Shown in pieces: positions 15,829 through 24,706 of a DNA stretch of 64,000 nt. A program made the position numbers and the translations under genes. Below the pieces are notes generated by a model. The model did no database searches. It saw only the letters and a list, made by a program, of their open reading frames with translations, and was not told the origin of the DNA. This stretch comes from Bacteroidales bacterium UBA2714 (GTDB lineage Bacteria; Bacteroidota; Bacteroidia; Bacteroidales; P3): NCBI GenBank assembly GCA_002354035.1, contig DEKU01000015.1, positions 2,813-66,812 of the forward strand, given 5' to 3'. Numbering within the stretch: the first letter of the stretch is position 1; every line of letters starts with the position of its first letter.

Positions 15829-17028
15829 TTATTCAAGGTTTGAATGTTTTTCGTAGAAAGCAAGCAATTTCTGGGTGAGGGCTTCGAGGCCATAGTTTTC
15901 GGCCACCAGACGGCGGGCGTTGTCGCCGAGGGTGCGGCAGAGGTCGGGGTTGTCGACACAGCGTCGGAGCTGGGCGGCAAACTGCTGCGGGGTGTCGGCT
16001 ATGAGCAGATGCTGGCCATCGGTGCAGGGTATGCCCTGCGCGCCACACGAGGTGGTGACCACCACTTTGCCCGCCGACATGGCTTCGAGTATTTTGACCC
16101 GGATGCCGCTGCCGCTGAGCAGGGGGACAACGTTGATTTGCTTGGAGGCGATGAACTGCATGGCGTCGGGCACTTCGCCCACGATTTTAACCCCGTCGAG
16201 ACGGAGGTTGAGGAGGTCGTCGGGCATGCGGCGGCCCGCAAGGTAGAGGGTGAGAGAGGGGAGCTGGCTGTGGACCAAGGGCCAGACGCTGTCGAGAAAC
16301 CAGCGCACTCCCTCCTGGTTGGGGAGCCAGTCCATGGAGCCGAGGTGGAAGAGGGAGCCCGGCTCGGCAGGCTGGGAGGCCGGCAGAACGGGGTCGAGGG
16401 CAAAGGGGATGGTGACGATGGGTTTGCGGCACCCTTCGGAACGGAAGTAGGTGGCGTCGTTGTCGGTGATGCTCACCACGCCGTCGAAGTCGTTGATACG
16501 CTCGCGCTCGTAGGCCCCAAGGGTGAGGGCGAGGTGTTTGATATACCACCGTTTGAAGGGGTTGCGCTCGCTGCGGGCCATGTGGAGCCAGATGTGGTGC
16601 TCGACGTTGTGGGCACGGAGGAAGACCGGGGCCTGGCTGTGGGCACGGATGACTGGCACATAGGGGGTCAGGAAGATGCTTTCGAGGTGGATGATGTCGA
16701 ACTGCTCGGCGTCGAGGATTTGGCGCAGCCGATGGGCAAAGGCTTTGCTCTCGAAACGGCGCACATGGTATGAGTCGCCGCAAAGCATGGCAAAGGCGGC
16801 ATCGAGGGGGTGGGGAGCGAGGTCGACGAAGACTGTCTCGAAACGGGTGGATTGGCGGTAGGAGTCGGGTATGCGGTCGTCCAGCACGGGGTGCTTGGCA
16901 GTACTCATGGCCAATACCTTCACTTGGCACCCGGCGGCAAGGAGGCCCTGGGTGATGCTGTTCATGGCCAGGGTGCCACCGTCGACGGGCGGGAAGGGAG
17001 GTTTGATGCAGAGCTGGAGTACCTTCAT
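15829..17028 (-). CDS. Glycosyltransferase, GT4-like (GT-B fold)
   Basis: This is a 399-residue protein. An N-terminal acceptor-binding half begins MKVLQLCIKPPFPPVDGG, with the glycine-rich G-G-T loop of GT-B enzymes. The C-terminal donor half has F-H-L-G-S-M-D-W-L-P-N near residue 225 and the E-x7-E-type nucleotide-sugar motif in G-S-G-I-R-V-K-I-L-E-A-M-S-A-G near 306-320. It probably transfers a sugar to a surface glycan or lipid carrier at the inner face of the membrane. The open frame runs 69 codons further upstream, over the end of yitT, but those codons are the shadow of that gene. The start at 17028 is the one with family-like sequence. It lies 13 bp after YitT. Confidence 0.88.
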   Translation of the reverse strand: MKVLQLCIKPPFPPVDGGTLAMNSITQGLLAAGCQVKVLAMSTAKHPVLDDRIPDSYRQSTRFETVFVDLAPHPLDAAFAMLCGDSYHVRRFESKAFAHRLRQILDAEQFDIIHLESIFLTPYVPVIRAHSQAPVFLRAHNVEHHIWLHMARSERNPFKRWYIKHLALTLGAYERERINDFDGVVSITDNDATYFRSEGCRKPIVTIPFALDPVLPASQPAEPGSLFHLGSMDWLPNQEGVRWFLDSVWPLVHSQLPSLTLYLAGRRMPDDLLNLRLDGVKIVGEVPDAMQFIASKQINVVPLLSGSGIRVKILEAMSAGKVVVTTSCGAQGIPCTDGQHLLIADTPQQFAAQLRRCVDNPDLCRTLGDNARRLVAENYGLEALTQKLLAFYEKHSNLE

Positions 17029-17041
17029 ACGTCGGGGGTTG

Positions 17042-17986
17042 TTACTCGGTGGGGAGGGCTTTGAAGCCTTTGCCCATGATTTCGGCACTGTCGATGACGT
17101 TGACAAAAGCGGTGGGGTCGAGGTTGCGGAGGTTGGCACGGAGCTTGACAAAGTCGGCCCGCTCCATGGTGACGTAGATGATGTTGCGCTGAGTGCCGTT
17201 GTAGAGGCCTTCGCCGGTGATGCAGGTGCCGCCACGGTTGAGGTCGTGGAGGATATAGTTCTTGACTTCGTCGAGCTTGTCGGTTACGATGAAAGCAGTC
17301 TTGTAGCTCTTGATGCCGTCGACCACGAGGTCGATGACTTTGCCTTCGATAAAGATGACGATGATGGAGTAGATGGGCAGGCGGATGTCGCCAAAGGCGA
17401 TGAGGGTGGAGAGGGTGATGCAGCCGTCGACAATGGTGACGAGGGTGCCGAGGGAGATTTTGGTGTATTTGTGGAGAATCATGGAGATGATGTCGCTGCC
17501 GCCGCTGGTGGCGCCGCTGCGGAATATCATGCCGATGGCCACACCATAGATGAGACCCGCCACGACGGTGTTGAGGAAGTAGTCGGGGACAAACCAAAGG
17601 CCGTCGTGGGTCTGCACCATGTTGAGGCCTTCGATGGCGTTGGCCACGATGGGGCCGTCGTGGATGACGGGGTTATAGCCCCATATCCAGCTCTCGATGG
17701 CATAGGTGAAGCCAAAGATGAGGAAGGTGGAGATGATAGTCTTGAGGCCGAACTTGGGGCCGAGAATCCAGGTGCCGATAATGAGCAGGGGGACGTCCAT
17801 GCAGATGGCCCAGATGGAGATTTTGCCACCCCAGAGGGTGCTGAAGACGTTGGACAGGCCGTAGGTGCCGCCGGGGGCCATGAGGTAGGGGTTGACAAAC
17901 ATCACGTCGCCTATGGCGAAGAGGGCGCTGCCGAGGATAAGCAGCATGTAGGCAAAGACTTCTTGCTTAATGTTCTTCTTTTCCAT
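17042..17986 (-). CDS. YitT family membrane protein (DUF161 + DUF2179)
   Basis: This is a 314-residue protein. The N-terminal two thirds hold five or six membrane helices with family sequence (M-A-P-G-G-T-Y-G-L-S-N near 36, then G-L-I-Y-G-V-A-I-G-M-I-F-R and G-A-T-S-G-G-S-D-I-I near 155-170). The last third is the soluble DUF2179 domain (K-S-Y-K-T-A-F-I-V-T-D, then R-G-G-T-C-I-T-G-E-G-L-Y). The family's transport substrate is not settled. It leads the four-gene operon that ends with the PorE-like protein. Confidence 0.9.
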   Translation of the reverse strand: MEKKNIKQEVFAYMLLILGSALFAIGDVMFVNPYLMAPGGTYGLSNVFSTLWGGKISIWAICMDVPLLIIGTWILGPKFGLKTIISTFLIFGFTYAIESWIWGYNPVIHDGPIVANAIEGLNMVQTHDGLWFVPDYFLNTVVAGLIYGVAIGMIFRSGATSGGSDIISMILHKYTKISLGTLVTIVDGCITLSTLIAFGDIRLPIYSIIVIFIEGKVIDLVVDGIKSYKTAFIVTDKLDEVKNYILHDLNRGGTCITGEGLYNGTQRNIIYVTMERADFVKLRANLRNLDPTAFVNVIDSAEIMGKGFKALPTE

Positions 17987-18269
17987 TAATGTAGAATATG
18001 CGTTTTGTATTGTTATAAAGTGTGTTACACTCCTCTGCCCAAAGGGCAGGGAAAATGCAAAGTTACGAAAGTTATTCGGTATAACGAGTTTTTGGAGAAA
18101 AATAGGTCTCGCGGTGAGGTGGAGGACGGTTCATGGCTGGGGCGAAGCCCCGTAGTTGGGGAGGGAGCTTGTGGCAGGACTCCCGCTAAAAGAGTTCACT
18201 TTGGAGGCGGTTCCGAGACAGCAAAGCCGTCGGCTGGCCGAGCATGCTGCTCTTATCCGCATGTGTTAT
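17987..18269. other. 283-bp gap with promoter and hairpins between yitT and the TPR gene
   Basis: On the minus strand TAACTTTG (18058-18065) is a full -7 box for the yitT operon, with no clear TTG partner. Its leader contains a perfect ctgccc/gggcag hairpin (18035-18049). Further right are ggggc/gcccc (18139-18151) and a nested stem around 18219-18249 (cagca/tgctg outside tcggc/gccga) that may end the TPR transcript. No coding sequence is seen. Confidence 0.5.
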
Positions 18270-19286
18270 TTATGGCTGTTGAGCTGAGGCCTTATCGGCT
18301 TTCTCTTTCATCAAATCTTCTAATTTATGCAGGTTTTCCTGTAACTTCTGCCGAATCTCCTCATCAGGATTAAGGGTAAGACCTTTCTCAAAGTCAGCTT
18401 TGGCAAGTGCGTAATCCCCTTCCTTACCTCTTTTCATATATGCAAACCCTCTATTATTGTATGCTGGTGCAAGATGAGGATTTGTCTCAGTTGCTTTGGT
18501 ATAGTTTTCTATAGCTTGGTCATAATCTCCTTGTCTTCTATATAATACTCCTTTATTATAATAAGTTTCAGCTAACTGTGGGCTCAACTTTATTGCTTTA
18601 TTATAGTCTTCAGTTGCCCTGTCATAATCTCCTTTTTGGGCCCAAGCATATCCTCGGTTATTATAAGCCTTAGCATTCTTAGGGTCTATCTCAAGAACTT
18701 CGGTATACAATGATATCCTTTTATCTGTATCTTTTTCATTCCATGCCACCGTAAACAATGCATTTGCCTCAGCCATTGACGCTGATTTGCGTGCCTCATC
18801 CTCAGACTGTTTTACTTGCTCCTGCATCTCTTTGATTGATGACTCAACGTTATCAACATGACCCTTGACTCCTTCAAGTTCAGACATGAGCTGTTCATTC
18901 TTTTGGCTTTGATCGGACAGACTTTGTCTTGACTGCTTAATTTCTTCATCGTGGTCTGCAATCTTCTTCTCTATCCGCTTTTCATAATTGCGATTAATCA
19001 AGTACGGCAAAGCTGCACCAAACAAAGCTACCAACACGCCAAATAGACCAATGACCCAGCTTACATGTGTCGTGTAGCTGTCGAACATCCGTTGTGCCTC
19101 CTGCTTGGCTATTAGCTCCATTTGGTTGCCGCGGGTGGCGGCGGCGACCAAGGAGTCAAACTGCTGCTGCGTGATTGTCACCACGGGGGCTGCAGTGTCG
19201 GGCAGCGGCACAGATTGAGAAGCTTGGGCAAAGGCATTGCACCCCAAAAAGAAAGTAAATATCAGTATTGCAATAGTTTTATTCAT
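18270..19286 (-). CDS. Membrane-anchored TPR protein
   Basis: This is a 338-residue protein. It has a signal or anchor (MNKTIAILIFTFFLGCNAFAQ; the Cys could be a weak lipobox), then a second transmembrane helix near 85-105 (VSWVIGLFGVLVALFGAALPYLI). A charged coiled coil spans about 110-175 (KRIEKKIADHDEEIKQS...). Three to four tetratricopeptide repeats cover about 190-315 (N-A-K-A-Y-N-N-R-G-Y-A-W-A-Q-K-G-D-Y-D-R-A and two close copies). Such proteins are scaffolds; the partner is unknown. By eye the gene is much richer in AT and in A/T-ending codons than both flanks, suggesting recent acquisition. The lead methionine at 19286 is preferred over an upstream one at 19313 that overlaps the -7 box. 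Confidence 0.85.
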   Translation of the reverse strand: MNKTIAILIFTFFLGCNAFAQASQSVPLPDTAAPVVTITQQQFDSLVAAATRGNQMELIAKQEAQRMFDSYTTHVSWVIGLFGVLVALFGAALPYLINRNYEKRIEKKIADHDEEIKQSRQSLSDQSQKNEQLMSELEGVKGHVDNVESSIKEMQEQVKQSEDEARKSASMAEANALFTVAWNEKDTDKRISLYTEVLEIDPKNAKAYNNRGYAWAQKGDYDRATEDYNKAIKLSPQLAETYYNKGVLYRRQGDYDQAIENYTKATETNPHLAPAYNNRGFAYMKRGKEGDYALAKADFEKGLTLNPDEEIRQKLQENLHKLEDLMKEKADKASAQQP

Positions 19287-19310
19287 AACAACACGTATTG
19301 ATTGACTTGA

Positions 19311-19318
19311 CAAAGATA
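19311..19318 (-). promoter_or_regulatory. -7 box of the TPR gene
   Basis: TATCTTTG on the minus strand matches TAnnTTTG and lies 25 bp upstream of the ATG at 19286. No clear -33 TTG is seen. Confidence 0.55.
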
Positions 19319-19431
19319 CGGTTTTTTTATATATTTGCGGAATATTTTCAATGTAGGTATGGAAAAGACGAAATAAAGGCCTGTGGATGGTCTTGACAAA
19401 AAGCGGTCTATGCTATTCGGATTATTCTTTG

Positions 19432-19439
19432 TATTTTTG
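19432..19439 (+). promoter_or_regulatory. -7 box of the UvrA-like gene
   Basis: TATTTTTG matches TAnnTTTG and lies 72 bp upstream of the ATG at 19511. The -33 region is poor. Confidence 0.5.
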
Positions 19440-19510
19440 CAGCGGTGGCCGGGATTGGTATCAGCCATCCAGCAACACCTGTATCAATCAATTGCACACA
19501 TCAGCAGTTT

Positions 19511-21826
19511 ATGGAAACGAAAAACAATATAGTCATCGTCGGGGCGACAGAGAACAACCTGAAGTCGGTGTCGTTGGAGATTCCGAAAGGAAAAATCACG
19601 GTGTTCACCGGGGTGTCGGGGTCGGGGAAGTCGTCGTTGTGTCTGGACACCATCGCCGCCGAGAGCCGCCGGGAGCTGAACGAGACGTTCCCCAGTTTTG
19701 TGCAGCAATATCTGCCCAAGTATGGCCGGCCACGGGTGGAGCGGATTGAGAACATGCCGGTGACGATTGTGATAGACCAGAAGAAGCCCGCCAACAACAG
19801 CCGCTCGACGGTGGGGACCTACACGGACACCTACGCACTGCTGAGGTTGCTGTTCTCGCGCGTGGGGGAGCCGTTTGTGGGCTACAGCGACACGTTTTCG
19901 TTCAACCACCCGGCGGGCATGTGTCCCCGCTGCTCGGGACTGGGCGAGGTGACCGACCTGGACATCCACAAGCTGGTGGATTTCGACAAATGCCTGAACG
20001 ACGAGGACGTGATTCATTTCCCCACCTTCACCACCGGGGCCTGGCGCTGGAAACGATATGCCTACAGCGGCCTGTTTGACTTGGACAAGAAGATACGCGA
20101 CTACTCGAAGGAGGAACTGGACCTTCTGCTCTACTCGCCTCAAATCAGGCTGAAGAACCCTCCGGCCAATTGGCCCAAGTCGGCCAAGTTCGAAGGACTC
20201 TACCCCCGCATGTACCGCAGCATCATCACCACCAAGGAGGGCGTGCGCCAGCAGAAGGTGCTGGAGGGGATGACCTGCACAAAGGAATGTCCCGAATGCC
20301 ACGGCACCCGCCTCAACGAGCGGGTGAGGAGCTGCCGCATAGGCGGGAAAAACCTGGCAGAGGTGGTGGCCATGCCTATCGGCGAAGCCATGGACTGGGT
20401 GGGAAGCATCGACCACCCCCTGGCCGCCGACCTGAAGAACGAGCTGCACAAAAGACTGAAGGCGTTGTGCGACATAGGGCTGGGGTATCTCTCGCTGAGC
20501 CGCGGCACAGGGACACTGAGCGGCGGCGAAGCCCAACGCATCAAGATTGCCAAGTATATCAACTCCCCGCTGACAGACATGGCATACGTGCTGGACGAAC
20601 CCAGCGTGGGGCTGCACCCGCAGGACATCAGTCGACTGAAACAGTCGCTGCTGCACCTGCGCGACCACGGCAACACCCTGCTGATTGTGGAACACCATCG
20701 GGAAATCATAGCCATGGCCGACCACATCGTGGACATGGGGCCGGGAGCCGGCGACCACGGCGGCCTTGTCACTTTCCAGGGTGGGTATGGCCCGCTGCTG
20801 GAGTCCGACACCGTTACTGGTCACATGCTTCGGCACCGCACCCCGCTGAAAGAACATTTCCGCCAGCCCAAGGGGTGGTATCACGTGGGCGATGCCTCTC
20901 TCCACAACCTGAAACATTTCGATGTGGACATCCCCCTGGGGGTAATCACGGTCATAGCCGGAGTGGCCGGGTCGGGAAAGAGCTCGCTGATGGAGCAATT
21001 CATGCAGCAAGAGTCTTCGCCCCTGGTGTTTATCGGGCAGAAGAACATCGGCATCAACCTGCGCAGCACCCCCGCCACCTATCTCAACATTGCCGACACC
21101 ATCCGGCACCTCTTCGCCAAAGAGGGGATAATCGACAAGCCTGTGCGGACACGGCCCTCGATACAGCTTTTCTCTTTCAACAGCAAAGGCGCCTGCCCTG
21201 CCTGCAAGGGGAAAGGGGTCATCGTGTCGGACATGGCTTTCATGGAGAGCATCGAGACCGTGTGTGAGGAATGCCACGGCACACGCTACAACCGCGAAGC
21301 ACTGCAATACCGCTACCACGGGAAGACGATAGCCGAGGTGATGGGCCTGACAGTCGAGGAGGCTCTCTCGTTCTTCGCCGGACAATCTTTCCTGCCCCAG
21401 TTGCGGATGCTGCAGAAGGTGGGACTGGGCTACCTGCACCTTAACCAGTCGATGAGCACACTGAGCGGCGGCGAGCTCCAGCGGGTGAAACTGGCCGACC
21501 GCCAGTACAGCACCGCCATCCATGTGTCGGCCGAAGAGACCCGTCTCTCATCCGGCCACACTTACATCATAGACGAACCCACGGACGGTCTGCACCTGGA
21601 CGATGTGCGACGGCTGCAAGCTCTTTTCGACGAGATGGCCGACGCCGGCAACACCCTCATACTGATCGAGCACAGCTTGGACGTGATGAAACAAGCCGAT
21701 TACCTGATTGAGCTCGGCCCTGGCGGAGGTGGCGACGGCGGACAGCTGCTCTATAGCGGCACCCCCGACGGCATCCTCCACACGCAACAATCCGTCACCG
21801 CCCCCTACCTGCGTGAATCACTCTAA
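19511..21826 (+). CDS. UvrA-like excinuclease ATPase, short form
   Basis: This is a 771-residue protein with the tandem ABC layout of UvrA. The first Walker A is G-V-S-G-S-G-K-S-S-L (residues 34-43). Zinc-finger cysteines include C-P-R-C near 158. The first signature is L-S-G-G-E-A-Q-R near 355, followed by V-L-D-E-P-S-V-G-L-H-P. The second Walker A is G-V-A-G-S-G-K-S-S-L near 500, then C-P-A-C...C-E-E-C-H-G-T-R. The second signature is L-S-G-G-E-L-Q-R near 655, then I-I-D-E-P-T-D-G-L-H. Canonical UvrA has about 940 residues. Here Walker A passes quickly to the first finger region without the UvrB-binding insertion, so this is a UvrA2-like paralogue. DNA-damage or drug-tolerance roles are known for that class; repair with UvrB is unlikely. 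The start at 19511 matches the family N-terminus. Confidence 0.88.
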   Translation: METKNNIVIVGATENNLKSVSLEIPKGKITVFTGVSGSGKSSLCLDTIAAESRRELNETFPSFVQQYLPKYGRPRVERIENMPVTIVIDQKKPANNSRSTVGTYTDTYALLRLLFSRVGEPFVGYSDTFSFNHPAGMCPRCSGLGEVTDLDIHKLVDFDKCLNDEDVIHFPTFTTGAWRWKRYAYSGLFDLDKKIRDYSKEELDLLLYSPQIRLKNPPANWPKSAKFEGLYPRMYRSIITTKEGVRQQKVLEGMTCTKECPECHGTRLNERVRSCRIGGKNLAEVVAMPIGEAMDWVGSIDHPLAADLKNELHKRLKALCDIGLGYLSLSRGTGTLSGGEAQRIKIAKYINSPLTDMAYVLDEPSVGLHPQDISRLKQSLLHLRDHGNTLLIVEHHREIIAMADHIVDMGPGAGDHGGLVTFQGGYGPLLESDTVTGHMLRHRTPLKEHFRQPKGWYHVGDASLHNLKHFDVDIPLGVITVIAGVAGSGKSSLMEQFMQQESSPLVFIGQKNIGINLRSTPATYLNIADTIRHLFAKEGIIDKPVRTRPSIQLFSFNSKGACPACKGKGVIVSDMAFMESIETVCEECHGTRYNREALQYRYHGKTIAEVMGLTVEEALSFFAGQSFLPQLRMLQKVGLGYLHLNQSMSTLSGGELQRVKLADRQYSTAIHVSAEETRLSSGHTYIIDEPTDGLHLDDVRRLQALFDEMADAGNTLILIEHSLDVMKQADYLIELGPGGGGDGGQLLYSGTPDGILHTQQSVTAPYLRESL

Positions 21827-21837
21827 CAGGGCAGAAA

Positions 21838-22062
21838 AGGTTACCTGAAAATCTACGGGACAGCTTTGAGATTGTGGATGTCAAGAAAGTGAGCAACACT
21901 ATCACCATCACACTGGAGGAAGAAGACCGAATCATGCATCCAGAGGCCGAGCATGAGCATGAGAAGAACGGCTTCTACGAGGCCGAGCGGGTGGAGGATT
22001 ATCGGATACGCAGCAATGTGGTAAGGAGACCAGATCGGTTACTGCGACTGGGATCAACTTAG
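21838..22062 (+). pseudogene. N-terminal remnant of an ISAon1-type transposase
   Basis: Directly after the UvrA-like stop codon an open frame without a start reads L-P-E-N-L-R-D-S-F-E-I-V-D-V-K-K ... I-T-L-E-E-E-D-R-I ... N-G-F-Y-E-A-E-R-V-E-D-Y-R-I-R, and ends at 22062. The pattern of LPE-x-L followed by F-E-I-V, a LEE segment, and GFYE-x-x-x-V-x-D-Y-x-I-R is that of the ISAon1-family transposase N-terminal region in Bacteroidota. The catalytic part is absent. It is a scar of an insertion sequence lying between a gene and a tRNA. The assignment is by memory of the family and is moderately sure. Confidence 0.5.
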
Positions 22063-22091
22063 GCCCACCGCCCCATAGACACGTGATACAT

Positions 22092-22120
22092 AAAAAAATC
22101 TGCCAGCAGACACTGGCAGA
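22092..22120 (-). terminator. Intrinsic terminator after tRNA-Gly
   Basis: A perfect 8-bp stem tctgccag/ctggcaga (22099-22106 and 22113-22120) is followed on the minus strand by seven U (22092-22098). It lies 32 bp after the tRNA 3' end. Confidence 0.85.
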
Positions 22121-22151
22121 CGATAGCGTAACATCCAATCTTGATGATTTG

Positions 22152-22224
22152 AGCGACAGACGGGGTTCGAACCCGCGACCTGCGGCTTGGGAAGCCGCCG
22201 CTCTGCCAACTGAGCTACTGTCGC
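22152..22224 (-). tRNA. trnG: tRNA-Gly (anticodon CCC)
   Basis: A full 73-nt cloverleaf can be drawn on the minus strand. The acceptor arms are GCGACAG/CTGTCGC with discriminator U. The D arm is GCTC...GAGC. The anticodon stem GCGGC/GCCGC encloses the loop TTCCCAA, so the anticodon is CCC. The T arm is GCGGG-TTCGAAC-CCCGT. CCA is not encoded. It reads GGG codons. Confidence 0.96.
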
Positions 22225-22229
22225 ATTGA

Positions 22230-22266
22230 GGGGTGTCTGGTGGTGTTCTTTTCAATCAGACACCCC
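22230..22266. repeat. Strong hairpin between pnp and tRNA-Gly
   Basis: A perfect 10-bp inverted repeat ggggtgtctg/cagacacccc (22230-22239 and 22257-22266) encloses a 17-nt loop. No U run follows on either strand. It may be a pnp mRNA 3' stabiliser or a processing site ahead of the tRNA, whose 5' end is only 5 bp away. Confidence 0.55.
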
Positions 22267-22322
22267 GGATAACTCGTCTTTTGTGCTTTTATTGTACGGG
22301 GACGATTTTTTTTTCATTTTTT

Positions 22323-24575
22323 TTAGCGGCGACGGCCATTGTTGTCGCTGCGGCGGCGGTCGCCACCCTCGCGGCGGGCATGATCGCCACCCTCACGGCG
22401 CGGACCTCTGTCGCCTTCGCGGCGGGGACCACGGGCAGGCCGTTCGTCTTCCACACCTTCGGGTTTGGGCAGGAGAGCCTTGCGGCTTAGTTTGAGTTTG
22501 CCGTTCTTCTCGTCGACGGCTATGATTTTCACCTGAAGGGTGTCGCCCTCGTGGAGGATGCCTTCCAGTGTGTCGGTGCGTTTCCAGTCGTACTCGCTGA
22601 TGTGCATCAAGCCCTCTTTGCCGGGAAGGAATTCGAGAAATGCGCCGAAATCGACGATGCTGACCACCTTGGCGTCATATACCTGGCCCACTTCGGGGAC
22701 GGTGCAGATGTCTTTAATCCACTTGATGGCGGCTTCGATGCTTTCCTTATCCTGCGAGGCGACATCGACAATGCCGAACTCGCCGACCTCCTCAATATTG
22801 ATGATGGTGTTAGTCTCGGACTGGATTTTCTGTATAACCTCGCCACCTTTACCGATGACTGCACCGATGAAGTCTTTGGGAATCTGGATTTGCTCAATGC
22901 GGGGAACGAAAGGCTTGTAGTCCTCGCGGGGAGCGGGAATGGTACTCTCGATGTGGTCGAGGATATGCAGACGGCCTTGGCGGGCCTGCTCAAGAGCTTT
23001 GGCCAGCACGTCATAGCTGAGGCCATCGACCTTGATGTCCATCTGGCAGGCGGTGATACCGTCGCGGGTGCCGCAGACCTTGAAGTCCATGTCGCCCAGG
23101 TGGTCCTCATCGCCCAGGATGTCGCTCAGCACGGCCCATTTGTCGCCTTTGCTGATAAGACCCATGGCGATACCTGCAACCGGCTTGCGGATCTTCACAC
23201 CGGCATCCATCAGAGCCAAGCAACCGGCACAAACGGTGGCCATGGAGCTGGACCCATTCGATTCGAGAATATCGGACACCACACGGATAGTGTAGGGACA
23301 CTCCGACTCGGCGGGCAGCACCTCTTTCAGCGCGCGCCATGCCAGATGGCCGTGGCCCACCTCGCGGCGGCTCAGGCCGCGGTTGCCCTTCACCTCGCCG
23401 GTGGCGAAGCCGGGGAAATTGTAGTGCAGCAAGAAACGGCGTGTGCCCTCGATGACGGCTCCGTCTATAATCTGCTCGTCGAGCTTGGTTCCGAGAGTCA
23501 CCGTACTCAGCGACTGCGTCTCACCACGGGTGAAGATGGCGCTGCCGTGGGCGGAGGGGAGATAGTTCACCTCGCTCCACAGGGGACGTATCTCGTCCAG
23601 CTGACGGCCATCCAGACGGCTGCGCTCGGCCAGCACCATGTCGCGCATGGCCTCACGTTCCGTGTCGTGGTAGTAGCGGTCAATCATAAACTTAATCTCA
23701 TCGGTGAGCGTCTCCTCGGTATAGTTGGCATCAATAAACTCTTGCTTGATGGCCTCGAAACCCTCCTCGCGCTGGTGCTTGTTGGCAATGCCCTGCTTGC
23801 TGAAATCGTAGCACTTCTGATACACTGCATCGTGCAGACGCTGGCGCAGTTCCTCGTCGTTCACCTCATGGCAATACTCGCGCTTCTCGGTCTTGCCGGC
23901 CTCGACGGTCAGCTCCGCTATAGCGCGGCACTGAATCTTGATGGCCTCGTGCGCAGCCTTGAGGGCGTTGAGCATCACCTCTTCGCTCACCTCCTTCATC
24001 TCGCCTTCCACCATCATGATATTCTCCTCGGTGGCGGCCACAATCAGGTCAAGGTCGGCGCGCTCGATGTCCTGCATCGGCGTGTTGATGACATACTGCC
24101 CGTCGAGATACGACACACGCACCTCAGAGACAGGTCCGTTGAAAGGAATATCCGACACAGCCAGAGCCGAAGCGGCGGCCAAGGCAGCCAGTTGGTCGGG
24201 CATCGTGTTCTTGTCGCCCGAAATAAGGGTAATCTGCACCTGCACCTCGGCGTGGAAATTGTCGGGGAACAAGGGACGCAGGGCGCGATCCACCAGACGG
24301 GCAATAAGAATCTCATGCTCCGAAGGACGGGCCTCGCGCTTAAAAAAGCCACCCGGGAACCGTCCCATGGCGGCATATTTCTCTTGATAATCGACTGTGA
24401 GGGGCATGAAGTCCACATTCTCTCCCACCTCTTTCTTCGAGCACACTGTAGCCAACAGCATCGTGTCGTTCATTCTTACAACTGCGGCACCATCGGCCTG
24501 CTTGGCAAGTTTGCCAGTTTCAATTTCGATCATACGGCCATCGCCCAGATCGAATCGCTTTGTGATAATGTTCAT
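22323..24575 (-). CDS. pnp: Polyribonucleotide nucleotidyltransferase (PNPase)
   Basis: This enzyme degrades RNA 3' to 5' by phosphorolysis in the degradosome. The 750-residue protein shows all domains in order: RNase PH 1 (MNIITKRFDLGDGR... near 1-140), a helical linker, RNase PH 2 near 310-540 (F-T-R-G-E-T-Q-S-L; G-D-E-D-H-L-G-D-M-D-F-K-V catalytic block), a KH domain near 555-610 (I-G-A-V-I-G-K-G-G), and an S1 domain near 620-690 (V-Y-D-A-K-V-V-S-I-V-D-F-G-A-F-L-E). A low-complexity arginine/glycine tail of about 45 residues follows, a Bacteroidota-type extension likely to contact RNA. The ATG at 24575 starts the conserved N-terminus; a 16-codon extension upstream is rejected. It sits downstream of rpsO as in most bacteria. 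Confidence 0.97.
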   Translation of the reverse strand: MNIITKRFDLGDGRMIEIETGKLAKQADGAAVVRMNDTMLLATVCSKKEVGENVDFMPLTVDYQEKYAAMGRFPGGFFKREARPSEHEILIARLVDRALRPLFPDNFHAEVQVQITLISGDKNTMPDQLAALAAASALAVSDIPFNGPVSEVRVSYLDGQYVINTPMQDIERADLDLIVAATEENIMMVEGEMKEVSEEVMLNALKAAHEAIKIQCRAIAELTVEAGKTEKREYCHEVNDEELRQRLHDAVYQKCYDFSKQGIANKHQREEGFEAIKQEFIDANYTEETLTDEIKFMIDRYYHDTEREAMRDMVLAERSRLDGRQLDEIRPLWSEVNYLPSAHGSAIFTRGETQSLSTVTLGTKLDEQIIDGAVIEGTRRFLLHYNFPGFATGEVKGNRGLSRREVGHGHLAWRALKEVLPAESECPYTIRVVSDILESNGSSSMATVCAGCLALMDAGVKIRKPVAGIAMGLISKGDKWAVLSDILGDEDHLGDMDFKVCGTRDGITACQMDIKVDGLSYDVLAKALEQARQGRLHILDHIESTIPAPREDYKPFVPRIEQIQIPKDFIGAVIGKGGEVIQKIQSETNTIINIEEVGEFGIVDVASQDKESIEAAIKWIKDICTVPEVGQVYDAKVVSIVDFGAFLEFLPGKEGLMHISEYDWKRTDTLEGILHEGDTLQVKIIAVDEKNGKLKLSRKALLPKPEGVEDERPARGPRREGDRGPRREGGDHARREGGDRRRSDNNGRRR

Positions 24576-24706
24576 TTTTTCCTTTATTATTTCTTTTGTT
24601 CCGCTACGCGGGGCACCGTGCACCGCGCATCACGCCTCATCCACTCCGAGACCTTCAGCCTCACAGCGACGGGCTGCTATATCATTTCAATTTGTCTTCC
24701 TTTTTC

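Noticed and set aside
16871..17989. A 372-codon rightward frame across two genes
   Set aside because: Antisense to yitT and glycosyltransferase; acidic low-complexity.
19484..21523. A 679-codon leftward open frame
   Set aside because: Antisense to the UvrA-like gene, whose ATPase motifs are unambiguous; no motif in the shadow.
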